In this document: positions 1 through 12,500 of the stretch, piece after piece
Layout: every line of letters starts with the position of its first letter
How positions within the stretch are numbered: the stretch's first letter is position 1
Assembly: GCA_932521035.1 (NCBI GenBank)
Contig: OW051496.1
Coordinates: 124,001 to 188,000, forward strand
Origin: Oscheius dolichura
Lineage: Eukaryota; Nematoda; Chromadorea; Rhabditida; Rhabditidae
DNA length: 64,000 nucleotides
Direction: 5' to 3'
Made by a program: the position numbers and the translations under genes
Notes under the pieces: generated by a model
The model's database searches: none
What the model saw: the letters and a program-made list of their open reading frames with translations, nothing else
Told to the model about the DNA's origin: nothing

Positions 1-420
1 TGGCCTGTTCGAATTTCCCAAGAGATTTGTATTGGCTTACCCCCTATTTTTGGACTATAATAGTTTTTGGGCTATAAAACGCTATTCGGTCAGCGAACCC
101 TATTCGATCTTGGATTATTCGTACTCTACTCGTCGAGCTCTACAAGAGGAGTGGTCGAACGTTCTCCAATCATTAGGCTTTTATTCCGTACTGGCCTGTT
201 CGAATTTCCCAAGAGATTTGTATTGGCTTACCCCCTATTTTTGGACTATAATAGTTTTTGGGCTATAAAACGCTATTCGGTCAGCGAACCCTATTCTATC
301 TTGGATTATTCGTACTCTACTCGTCGAGCTCTACAAGAAGAGTGGTCGAACGTTCTCCAATCATTAGGCTTTTATTCCGTACTGGCCTGTTCGAATTTCC
401 CAAGAGATTTGTATTGGCTT

Positions 421-578
421 AAACCCTGGTCTATGATCTAGGAGCCATAACGTGGCTCAGAAGCGTCCCCCTGTGACGGGAGCTGGTTTTTTAGACTCAG
501 CTCGATGAGGCGGTTCGAATGAGTACAAATTCGGACCTCCTACCCTCTTTTCCAGAAACTGCCCCATATTACTGTACC
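421..578 (+). other. Structured insert specific to the 343-bp monomer (first full copy; possible ncRNA)
   Basis: This is the ~152-bp part that separates long from short monomers; about 30 copies occur in the array. It can form four consecutive stem-loops: GAGCCA/TGGCTC (442-458), TCCC/GGGA (466-481), GAGCTG/CAGCTC (480-503), and a compound one with GAGG/CCTC outside (507-539) and CGAAT/ATTCG inside (516-533). TGGCTCAGAAGCG (453-465) resembles a pol III A box, GGTTCGAATGA (512-522) resembles a B box, and T-runs follow at about 547 and 579. However, a six-T run between the two boxes could end pol III transcription early, and I could not fold it as a tRNA or match it to 5S, U1-U6 or a spliced-leader RNA. 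A structured RNA gene or SINE-like insert is inference. Confidence 0.35.
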
Positions 579-3500
579 TTTTTCTGGACTATAATAGTTT
601 TTGGGCTATAAAACGCTATTCGGTCAGCGAACCCTATTCGATCTTGGATTATTCGTACTCTACTCGTCGAGCTCTACAAGAAGAGTGGTCGAACGTTCTC
701 CAATCATTAGGCTTTTATTCCGTACTGGCCTGTTCGAATTTCCCAAGAGATTTGTATTGGCTTAAACCCTGGTCTATGATCTAGGAGCCATAACGTGGCT
801 CAGAAGCGTCCCCCTGTGACGGGAGCTGGTTTTTTAGACTCAGCTCGATGAGGCGGTTCGAATGAGTACAAATTCGGACCTCCTACCCTCTTTTCCAGAA
901 ACTGCCCCATATTACTGTACCTTTTTCTGGACTATAATAGTTTTTGGGCTATAAAACGCTATTCGGTCAGCGAACCCTATTCGATCTTGGATTATTCGTA
1001 CTCTACTCGTCGAGCTCTACAAGAAGAGTGGTCGAACGTTCTCCAATCATTAGGCTTTTATTCCGTACTGGCCTGTTCGAATTTCCCAAGAGATTTGTAT
1101 TGGCTTACCCCCTATTTTTGGACTATAATAGTTTTTGGGCTATAAAACGCTATTCGGTCAGCGAACCCTATTCGATCTTGGATTTTTCGTACTCTACTCG
1201 TCGAGCTCTACAAGAAGAGTGGTCGAACGTTCTCCAATCATTAGGCTTTTATTCCGTACTGGCCTGTTCGAATTTCCCAAGAGATTTGTATTGGCTTAAA
1301 CCCTGGTCTATGATCTAGGAGCCATAACGTGGCTCAGAAGCGTCCCCCTGTGACGGGAGCTGGTTTTTTAGACTCAGCTCGATGAGGCGGTTCGAATGAG
1401 TACAAATTCGGACCTCCTACCCTCTTTTCCAGAAACTGCCCCATATTACTGTACCTTTTTCTGGACTATAATAGTTTTTGGGCTATAAAACGCTATTCGG
1501 TCAGCGAACCCTATTCGATCTTGGATTATTCGTACTCTACTCGTCGAGCTCTACAAGAAGAGTGGTCGAACGTTCTCCAATCATTAGGCTTTTATTCCGT
1601 ACTGGCCTGTTCGAATTTCCCAAGAGATTTGTATTGGCTTACCCCCTATTTTTGGACTATAATAGTTTTTGGGCTATAAAACGCTATTCGGTCAGCGAAC
1701 CCTATTCGATCTTGGATTTTTCGTACTCTACTCGTCGAGCTCTACAAGAAGAGTGGTCGAACGTTCTCCAATCATTAGGCTTTTATTCCGTACTGGCCTG
1801 TTCGAATTTCCCAAGAGATTTGTATTGGCTTACCCCCTATTTTTGGACTATAATAGTTTTTGGGCTATAAAACGCTATTCGGTCAGCGAACCCTATTCGA
1901 TCTTGGATTATTCGTACTCTACTCGTCGAGCTCTACAAGAAGAGTGGTCGAACGTTCTCCAATCATTAGGCTTTTATTCCGTACTGGCCTGTTCGAATTT
2001 CCCAAGAGATTTGTATTGGCTTACCCCCTATTTTTGGACTATAATAGTTTTTGGGCTATAAAACGCTATTCGGTCAGCGAACCCTATTCGATCTTGGATT
2101 ATTCGTACTCTACTCGTCGAGCTCTACAAGAAGAGTGGTCGAACGTTCTCCAATCATTAGGCTTTTATTCCGTACTGGCCTGTTCGAATTTCCCAAGAGA
2201 TTTGTATTGGCTTACCCCCTATTTTTGGACTATAATAGTTTTTGGGCTATAAAACGCTATTCGGTCAGCGAACCCTATTCGATCTTGGATTATTCGTACT
2301 CTACTCGTCGAGCTCTACAAGAAGAGTGGTCGAACGTTCTCCAATCATTAGGCTTTTATTCCGTACTGGCCTGTTCGAATTTCCCAAGAGATTTGTATTG
2401 GCTTACCCCCTATTTTTGGACTATAATAGTTTTTGGGCTATAAAACGCTATTCGGTCAGCGAACCCTATTCGATCTTGGATTATTCGTACTCTACTCGTC
2501 GAGCTCTACAAGAAGAGTGGTCGAACGTTCTCCAATCATTAGGCTTTTATTCCGTACTGGCCTGTTCGAATTTCCCAAGAGATTTGTATTGGCTTAAACC
2601 CTGGTCTATGATCTAGGAGCCATAACGTGGCTCAGAAGCGTCCCCCTGTGACGGGAGCTGGTTTTTTAGACTCAGCTCGATGAGGCGGTTCGAATGAGTA
2701 CAAATTCGGACCTCCTACCCTCTTTTCCAGAAACTGCCCCATATTACTGTACCTTTTTCTGGACTATAATAGTTTTTGGGCTATAAAACGCTATTCGGTC
2801 AGCGAACCCTATTCGATCTTGGATTATTCGTACTCTACTCGTCGAGCTCTACAAGAAGAGTGGTCGAACGTTCTCCAATCATTAGGCTTTTATTCCGTAC
2901 TGGCCTGTTCGAATTTCCCAAGAGATTTGTATTGGCTTACCCCCTATTTTTGGACTATAATAGTTTTTGGGCTATAAAACGCTATTCGGTCAGCGAACCC
3001 TATTCGATCTTGGATTATTCGTACTCTACTCGTCGAGCTCTACAAGAAGAGTGGTCGAACGTTCTCCAATCATTAAGCTTTTATTCCGTACTGGCCTGTT
3101 CGAATTTCCCAAGAGATTTGTATTGGCTTACCCCCTATTTTTGGACTATAATAGTTTTTGGGCTATAAAACGCTATTCGGTCAGCGAACCCTATTCGATC
3201 TTGGATTTTTCGTACTCTACTCGTCGAGCTCTACAAGAAGAGTGGTCGAACGTTCTCCAATCATTAGGCTTTTATTCCGTACTGGCCTGTTCGAATTTCC
3301 CAAGAGATTTGTATTGGCTTAAACCCTGGTCTATGATCTAGGAGCCATAACGTGGCTCAGAAGCGTCCCCCTGTGACGGGAGCTGGTTTTTTAGACTCAG
3401 CTCGATGAGGCGGTTCGAATGAGTACAAATTCGGACCTCCTACCCTCTTTTCCAGAAACTGCCCCATATTACTGTACCTTTTTCTGGACTATAATAGTTT

Positions 3501-6500
3501 TTGGGCTATAAAACGCTATTCGGTCAGCGAACCCTATTCGATCTTGGATTATTCGTACTCTACTCGTCGAGCTCTACAAGAAGAGTGGTCGAACGTTCTC
3601 CAATCATTAGGCTTTTATTCCGTACTGGCCTGTTCGAATTTCCCAAGAGATTTGTATTGGCTTACCCCCTATTTTTGGACTATAATAGTTTTTGGGCTAT
3701 AAAACGCTATTCGGTCAGCGAACCCTATTCTATCTTGGATTATTCGTACTCTACTCGTCGAGCTCTACAAGAAGAGTGGTCGAACGTTCTCCAATCATTA
3801 GGCTTTTATTCCGTACTGGCCTGTTCGAATTTCCCAAGAGATTTGTATTGGCTTACCCCCTATTTTTGGACTATAATAGTTTTTGGGCTATAAAACGCTA
3901 TTCGGTCAGCGAACCCTATTCGATCTTGGATTATTCGTACTCTACTCGTCGAGCTCTACAAGAAGAGTGGTCGAACGTTCTCCAATCATTAGGCTTTTAT
4001 TCCGTACTGGCCTGTTCGAATTTCCCAAGAGATTTGTATTGGCTTAAACCCTGGTCTATGATCTAGGAGCCATAACGTGGCTCAGAAGCGTCCCCCTGTG
4101 ACGGGAGCTGGTTTTTTAGACTCAGCTCGATGAGGCGGTTCGAATGAGTACAAATTCGGACCTCCTACCCTCTTTTCCAGAAACTGCCCCATATTACTGT
4201 ACCTTTTTCTGGACTATAATAGTTTTTGGGCTATAAAACGCTATTCGGTCAGCGAACCCTATTCGATCTTGGATTATTCGTACTCTACTCGTCGAGCTCT
4301 ACAAGAAGAGTGGTCGAACGTTCTCCAATCATTAGGCTTTTATTCCGTACTGGCCTGTTCGAATTTCCCAAGAGATTTGTATTGGCTTACCCCCTATTTT
4401 TGGACTATAATAGTTTTTGGGCTATAAAACGCTATTCGGTCAGCGAACCCTATTCTATCTTGGATTATTCGTACTCTACTCGTCGAGCTCTACAAGAAGA
4501 GTGGTCGAACGTTCTCCAATCATTAGGCTTTTATTCCGTACTGGCCTGTTCGAATTTCCCAAGAGATTTGTATTGGCTTACCCCCTATTTTTGGACTATA
4601 ATAGTTTTTGGGCTATAAAACGCTATTCGGTCAGCGAACCCTATTCGATCTTGGATTATTCGTACTCTACTCGTCGAGCTCTACAAGAAGAGTGGTCGAA
4701 CGTTCTCCAATCATTAGGCTTTTATTCCGTACTGGCCTGTTCGAATTTCCCAAGAGATTTGTATTGGCTTAAACCCTGGTCTATGATCTAGGAGCCATAA
4801 CGTGGCTCAGAAGCGTCCCCCTGTGACGGGAGCTGGTTTTTTAGACTCAGCTCGATGAGGCGGTTCGAATGAGTACAAATTCGGACCTCCTACCCTCTTT
4901 TCCAGAAACTGCCCCATATTACTGTACCTTTTTCTGGACTATAATAGTTTTTGGGCTATAAAACGCTATTCGGTCAGCGAACCCTATTCGATCTTGGATT
5001 ATTCGTACTCTACTCGTCGAGCTCTACAAGAAGAGTGGTCGAACGTTCTCCAATCATTAGGCTTTTATTCCGTACTGGCCTGTTCGAATTTCCCAAGAGA
5101 TTTGTATTGGCTTACCCCCTATTTTTGGACTATAATAGTTTTTGGGCTATAAAACGCTATTCGGTCAGCGAACCCTATTCTATCTTGGATTATTCGTACT
5201 CTACTCGTCGAGCTCTACAAGAAGAGTGGTCGAACGTTCTCCAATCATTAGGCTTTTATTCCGTACTGGCCTGTTCGAATTTCCCAAGAGATTTGTATTG
5301 GCTTACCCCCTATTTTTGGACTATAATAGTTTTTGGGCTATAAAACGCTATTCGGTCAGCGAACCCTATTCGATCTTGGATTATTCGTACTCTACTCGTC
5401 GAGCTCTACAAGAAGAGTGGTCGAACGTTCTCCAATCATTAGGCTTTTATTCCGTACTGGCCTGTTCGAATTTCCCAAGAGATTTGTATTGGCTTAAACC
5501 CTGGTCTATGATCTAGGAGCCATAACGTGGCTCAGAAGCGTCCCCCTGTGACGGGAGCTGGTTTTTTAGACTCAGCTCGATGAGGCGGTTCGAATGAGTA
5601 CAAATTCGGACCTCCTACCCTCTTTTCCAGAAACTGCCCCATATTACTGTACCTTTTTCTGGACTATAATAGTTTTTGGGCTATAAAACGCTATTCGGTC
5701 AGCGAACCCTATTCGATCTTGGATTATTCGTACTCTACTCGTCGAGCTCTACAAGAAGAGTGGTCGAACGTTCTCCAATCATTAGGCTTTTATTCCGTAC
5801 TGGCCTGTTCGAATTTCCCAAGAGATTTGTATTGGCTTAAACCCTGGTCTATGATCTAGGAGCCATAACGTGGCTCAGAAGCGTCCCCCTGTGACGGGAG
5901 CTGGTTTTTTAGACTCAGCTCGATGAGGCGGTTCGAATGAGTACAAATTCGGACCTCCTACCCTCTTTTCCAGAAACTGCCCCATATTACTGTACCTTTT
6001 TCTGGACTATAATAGTTTTTGGGCTATAAAACGCTATTCGGTCAGCGAACCCTATTCGATCTTGGATTATTCGTACTCTACTCGTCGAGCTCTACAAGAA
6101 GAGTGGTCGAACGTTCTCCAATCATTAGGCTTTTATTCCGTACTGGCCTGTTCGAATTTCCCAAGAGATTTGTATTGGCTTAAACCCTGGTCTATGATCT
6201 AGGAGCCATAACGTGGCTCAGAAGCGTCCCCCTGTGACGGGAGCTGGTTTTTTAGACTCAGCTCGATGAGGCGGTTCGAATGAGTACAAATTCGGACCTC
6301 CTACCCTCTTTTCCAGAAACTGCCCCATATTACTGTACCTTTTTCTGGACTATAATAGTTTTTGGGCTATAAAACGCTATTCGGTCAGCGAACCCTATTC
6401 GATCTTGGATTATTCGTACTCTACTCGTCGAGCTCTACAAGAAGAGTGGTCGAACGTTCTCCAATCATTAGGCTTTTATTCCGTACTGGCCTGTTCGAAT

Positions 6501-9500
6501 TTCCCAAGAGATTTGTATTGGCTTACCCCCTATTTTTGGACTATAATAGTTTTTGGGCTATAAAACGCTATTCGGTCAGCGAACCCTATTCGATCTTGGA
6601 TTTTTCGTACTCTACTCGTCGAGCTCTACAAGAAGAGTGGTCGAACGTTCTCCAATCATTAGGCTTTTATTCCGTACTGGCCTGTTCGAATTTCCCAAGA
6701 GATTTGTATTGGCTTAAACCCTGGTCTATGATCTAGGAGCCATAACGTGGCTCAGAAGCGTCCCCCTGTGACGGGAGCTGGTTTTTTAGACTCAGCTCGA
6801 TGAGGCGGTTCGAATGAGTACAAATTCGGACCTCCTACCCTCTTTTCCAGAAACTGCCCCATATTACTGTACCTTTTTCTGGACTATAATAGTTTTTGGG
6901 CTATAAAACGCTATTCGGTCAGCGAACCCTATTCGATCTTGGATTATTCGTACTCTACTCGTCGAGCTCTACAAGAAGAGTGGTCGAACGTTCTCCAATC
7001 ATTAGGCTTTTATTCCGTACTGGCCTGTTCGAATTTCCCAAGAGATTTGTATTGGCTTACCCCCTATTTTTGGACTATAATAGTTTTTGGGCTATAAAAC
7101 GCTATTCGGTCAGCGAACCCTATTCTATCTTGGATTATTCGTACTCTACTCGTCGAGCTCTACAAGAAGAGTGGTCGAACGTTCTCCAATCATTAGGCTT
7201 TTATTCCGTACTGGCCTGTTCGAATTTCCCAAGAGATTTGTATTGGCTTACCCCCTATTTTTGGACTATAATAGTTTTTGGGCTATAAAACGCTATTCGG
7301 TCAGCGAACCCTATTCGATCTTGGATTATTCGTACTCTACTCGTCGAGCTCTACAAGAAGAGTGGTCGAACGTTCTCCAATCATTAGGCTTTTATTCCGT
7401 ACTGGCCTGTTCGAATTTCCCAAGAGATTTGTATTGGCTTAAACCCTGGTCTATGATCTAGGAGCCATAACGTGGCTCAGAAGCGTCCCCCTGTGACGGG
7501 AGCTGGTTTTTTAGACTCAGCTCGATGAGGCGGTTCGAATGAGTACAAATTCGGACCTCCTACCCTCTTTTCCAGAAACTGCCCCATATTACTGTACCTT
7601 TTTCTGGACTATAATAGTTTTTGGGCTATAAAACGCTATTCGGTCAGCGAACCCTATTCGATCTTGGATTATTCGTACTCTACTCGTCGAGCTCTACAAG
7701 AAGAGTGGTCGAACGTTCTCCAATCATTAGGCTTTTATTCCGTACTGGCCTGTTCGAATTTCCCAAGAGATTTGTATTGGCTTACCCCCTATTTTTGGAC
7801 TATAATAGTTTTTGGGCTATAAAACGCTATTCGGTCAGCGAACCCTATTCTATCTTGGATTATTCGTACTCTACTCGTCGAGCTCTACAAGAAGAGTGGT
7901 CGAACGTTCTCCAATCATTAGGCTTTTATTCCGTACTGGCCTGTTCGAATTTCCCAAGAGATTTGTATTGGCTTACCCCCTATTTTTGGACTATAATAGT
8001 TTTTGGGCTATAAAACGCTATTCGGTCAGCGAACCCTATTCTATCTTGGATTATTCGTACTCTACTCGTCGAGCTCTACAAGAAGAGTGGTCGAACGTTC
8101 TCCAATCATTAGGCTTTTATTCCGTACTGGCCTGTTCGAATTTCCCAAGAGATTTGTATTGGCTTAAACCCTGGTCTATGATCTAGGAGCCATAACGTGG
8201 CTCAGAAGCGTCCCCCTGTGACGGGAGCTGGTTTTTTAGACTCAGCTCGATGAGGCGGTTCGAATGAGTACAAATTCGGACCTCCTACCCTCTTTTCCAG
8301 AAACTGCCCCATATTACTGTACCTTTTTCTGGACTATAATAGTTTTTGGGCTATAAAACGCTATTCGGTCAGCGAACCCTATTCGATCTTGGATTATTCG
8401 TACTCTACTCGTCGAGCTCTACAAGAAGAGTGGTCGAACGTTCTCCAATCATTAGGCTTTTATTCCGTACTGGCCTGTTCGAATTTCCCAAGAGATTTGT
8501 ATTGGCTTACCCCCTATTTTTGGACTATAATAGTTTTTGGGCTATAAAACGCTATTCGGTCAGCGAACCCTATTCTATCTTGGATTATTCGTACTCTACT
8601 CGTCGAGCTCTACAAGAAGAGTGGTCGAACGTTCTCCAATCATTAGGCTTTTATTCCGTACTGGCCTGTTCGAATTTCCCAAGAGATTTGTATTGGCTTA
8701 AACCCTGGTCTATGATCTAGGAGCCATAACGTGGCTCAGAAGCGTCCCCCTGTGACGGGAGCTGGTTTTTTAGACTCAGCTCGATGAGGCGGTTCGAATG
8801 AGTACAAATTCGGACCTCCTACCCTCTTTTCCAGAAACTGCCCCATATTACTGTACCTTTTTCTGGACTATAATAGTTTTTGGGCTATAAAACGCTATTC
8901 GGTCAGCGAACCCTATTCGATCTTAGATTATTCGTACTCTACTCGTCGAGCTCTACAAGAAGAGTGGTCGAACGTTCTCCAATCATTAGGCTTTTATTCC
9001 GTACTGGCCTGTTCGAATTTCCCAAGAGATTTGTATTGGCTTACCCCCTATTTTTGGACTATAATAGTTTTTGGGCTATAAAACGCTATTCGGTCAGCGA
9101 ACCCTATTCGATCTTGGATTATTCGTACTCTACTCGTCGAGCTCTACAAGAAGAGTGGTCGAACGTTCTCCAATCATTAGGCTTTTATTCCGTACTGGCC
9201 TGTTCGAATTTCCCAAGAGATTTGTATTGGCTTACCCCCTATTTTTGGACTATAATAGTTTTTGGGCTATAAAACGCTATTCGGTCAGCGAACCCTATTC
9301 TATCTTGGATTATTCGTACTCTACTCGTCGAGCTCTACAAGAAGAGTGGTCGAACGTTCTCCAATCATTAGGCTTTTATTCCGTACTGGCCTGTTCGAAT
9401 TTCCCAAGAGATTTGTATTGGCTTACCCCCTATTTTTGGACTATAATAGTTTTTGGGCTATAAAACGCTATTCGGTCAGCGAACCCTATTCGATCTTGGA

Positions 9501-12500
9501 TTATTCGTACTCTACTCGTCGAGCTCTACAAGAAGAGTGGTCGAACGTTCTCCAATCATTAGGCTTTTATTCCGTACTGGCCTGTTCGAATTTCCCAAGA
9601 GATTTGTATTGGCTTACCCCCTATTTTTGGACTATAATAGTTTTTGGGCTATAAAACGCTATTCGGTCAGCGAACCCTATTCGATCTTGGATTATTCGTA
9701 CTCTACTCGTCGAGCTCTACAAGAAGAGTGGTCGAACGTTCTCCAATCATTAGGCTTTTATTCCGTACTGGCCTGTTCGAATTTCCCAAGAGATTTGTAT
9801 TGGCTTAAACCCTGGTCTATGATCTAGGAGCCATAACGTGGCTCAGAAGCGTCCCCCTGTGACGGGAGCTGGTTTTTTAGACTCAGCTCGATGAGGCGGT
9901 TCGAATGAGTACAAATTCGGACCTCCTACCCTCTTTTCCAGAAACTGCCCCATATTACTGTACCTTTTTCTGGACTATAATAGTTTTTGGGCTATAAAAC
10001 GCTATTCGGTCAGCGAACCCTATTCGATCTTGGATTATTCGTACTCTACTCGTCGAGCTCTACAAGAAGAGTGGTCGAACGTTCTCCAATCATTAGGCTT
10101 TTATTCCGTACTGGCCTGTTCGAATTTCCCAAGAGATTTGTATTGGCTTACCCCCTATTTTTGGACTATAATAGTTTTTGGGCTATAAAACGCTATTCGG
10201 TCAGCGAACCCTATTCGATCTTGGATTATTCGTACTCTACTCGTCGAGCTCTACAAGAAGAGTGGTCGAACGTTCTCCAATCATTAGGCTTTTATTCCGT
10301 ACTGGCCTGTTCGAATTTCCCAAGAGATTTGTATTGGCTTACCCCCTATTTTTGGACTATAATAGTTTTTGGGCTATAAAACGCTATTCGGTCAGCGAAC
10401 CCTATTCGATCTTGGATTATTCGTACTCTACTCGTCGAGCTCTACAAGAAGAGTGGTCGAACGTTCTCCAATCATTAGGCTTTTATTCCGTACTGGCCTG
10501 TTCGAATTTCCCAAGAGATTTGTATTGGCTTAAACCCTGGTCTATGATCTAGGAGCCATAACGTGGCTCAGAAGCGTCCCCCTGTGACGGGAGCTGGTTT
10601 TTTAGACTCAGCTCGATGAGGCGGTTCGAATGAGTACAAATTCGGACCTCCTACCCTCTTTTCCAGAAACTGCCCCATATTACTGTACCTTTTTCTGGAC
10701 TATAATAGTTTTTGGGCTATAAAACGCTATTCGGTCAGCGAACCCTATTCGATCTTGGATTATTCGTACTCTACTCGTCGAGCTCTACAAGAAGAGTGGT
10801 CGAACGTTCTCCAATCATTAGGCTTTTATTCCGTACTGGCCTGTTCGAATTTCCCAAGAGATTTGTATTGGCTTACCCCCTATTTTTGGACTATAATAGT
10901 TTTTGGGCTATAAAACGCTATTCGGTCAGCGAACCCTATTCGATCTTGGATTATTCGTACTCTACTCGTCGAGCTCTACAAGAAGAGTGGTCGAACGTTC
11001 TCCAATCATTAGGCTTTTATTCCGTACTGGCCTGTTCGAATTTCCCAAGAGATTTGTATTGGCTTACCCCCTATTTTTGGACTATAATAGTTTTTGGGCT
11101 ATAAAACGCTATTCGGTCAGCGAACCCTATTCGATCTTGGATTTTTCGTACTCTACTCGTCGAGCTCTACAAGAAGAGTGGTCGAACGTTCTCCAATCAT
11201 TAGGCTTTTATTCCGTACTGGCCTGTTCGAATTTCCCAAGAGATTTGTATTGGCTTAAACCCTGGTCTATGATCTAGGAGCCATAACGTGGCTCAGAAGC
11301 GTCCCCCTGTGACGGGAGCTGGTTTTTTAGACTCAGCTCGATGAGGCGGTTCGAATGAGTACAAATTCGGACCTCCTACCCTCTTTTCCAGAAACTGCCC
11401 CATATTACTGTACCTTTTTCTGGACTATAATAGTTTTTGGGCTATAAAACGCTATTCGGTCAGCGAACCCTATTCGATCTTAGATTATTCGTACTCTACT
11501 CGTCGAGCTCTACAAGAAGAGTGGTCGAACGTTCTCCAATCATTAGGCTTTTATTCCGTACTGGCCTGTTCGAATTTCCCAAGAGATTTGTATTGGCTTA
11601 CCCCCTATTTTTGGACTATAATAGTTTTTGGGCTATAAAACGCTATTCGGTCAGCGAACCCTATTCGATCTTGGATTATTCGTACTCTACTCGTCGAGCT
11701 CTACAAGAAGAGTGGTCGAACGTTCTCCAATCATTAGGCTTTTATTCCGTACTGGCCTGTTCGAATTTCCCAAGAGATTTGTATTGGCTTACCCCCTATT
11801 TTTGGACTATAATAGTTTTTGGGCTATAAAACGCTATTCGGTCAGCGAACCCTATTCTATCTTGGATTATTCGTACTCTACTCGTCGAGCTCTACAAGAA
11901 GAGTGGTCGAACGTTCTCCAATCATTAGGCTTTTATTCCGTACTGGCCTGTTCGAATTTCCCAAGAGATTTGTATTGGCTTACCCCCTATTTTTGGACTA
12001 TAATAGTTTTTGGGCTATAAAACGCTATTCGGTCAGCGAACCCTATTCGATCTTGGATTATTCGTACTCTACTCGTCGAGCTCTACAAGAAGAGTGGTCG
12101 AACGTTCTCCAATCATTAGGCTTTTATTCCGTACTGGCCTGTTCGAATTTCCCAAGAGATTTGTATTGGCTTAAACCCTGGTCTATGATCTAGGAGCCAT
12201 AACGTGGCTCAGAAGCGTCCCCCTGTGACGGGAGCTGGTTTTTTAGACTCAGCTCGATGAGGCGGTTCGAATGAGTACAAATTCGGACCTCCTACCCTCT
12301 TTTCCAGAAACTGCCCCATATTACTGTACCTTTTTCTGGACTATAATAGTTTTTGGGCTATAAAACGCTATTCGGTCAGCGAACCCTATTCGATCTTGGA
12401 TTATTCGTACTCTACTCGTCGAGCTCTACAAGAAGAGTGGTCGAACGTTCTCCAATCATTAGGCTTTTATTCCGTACTGGCCTGTTCGAATTTCCCAAGA

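Noticed and set aside
453-522. tRNA gene in the long-monomer insert
   Set aside because: A- and B-box-like motifs exist, but no 7-bp acceptor stem or anticodon arm can be drawn, and a T6 run lies inside.
500-525. Hammerhead-ribozyme-like CGATGAG...CGAAT in the long-monomer insert
   Set aside because: The core would need CTGATGA and GAAA; here it is CTCGATGA and GAAT, and there is no stem II between them.
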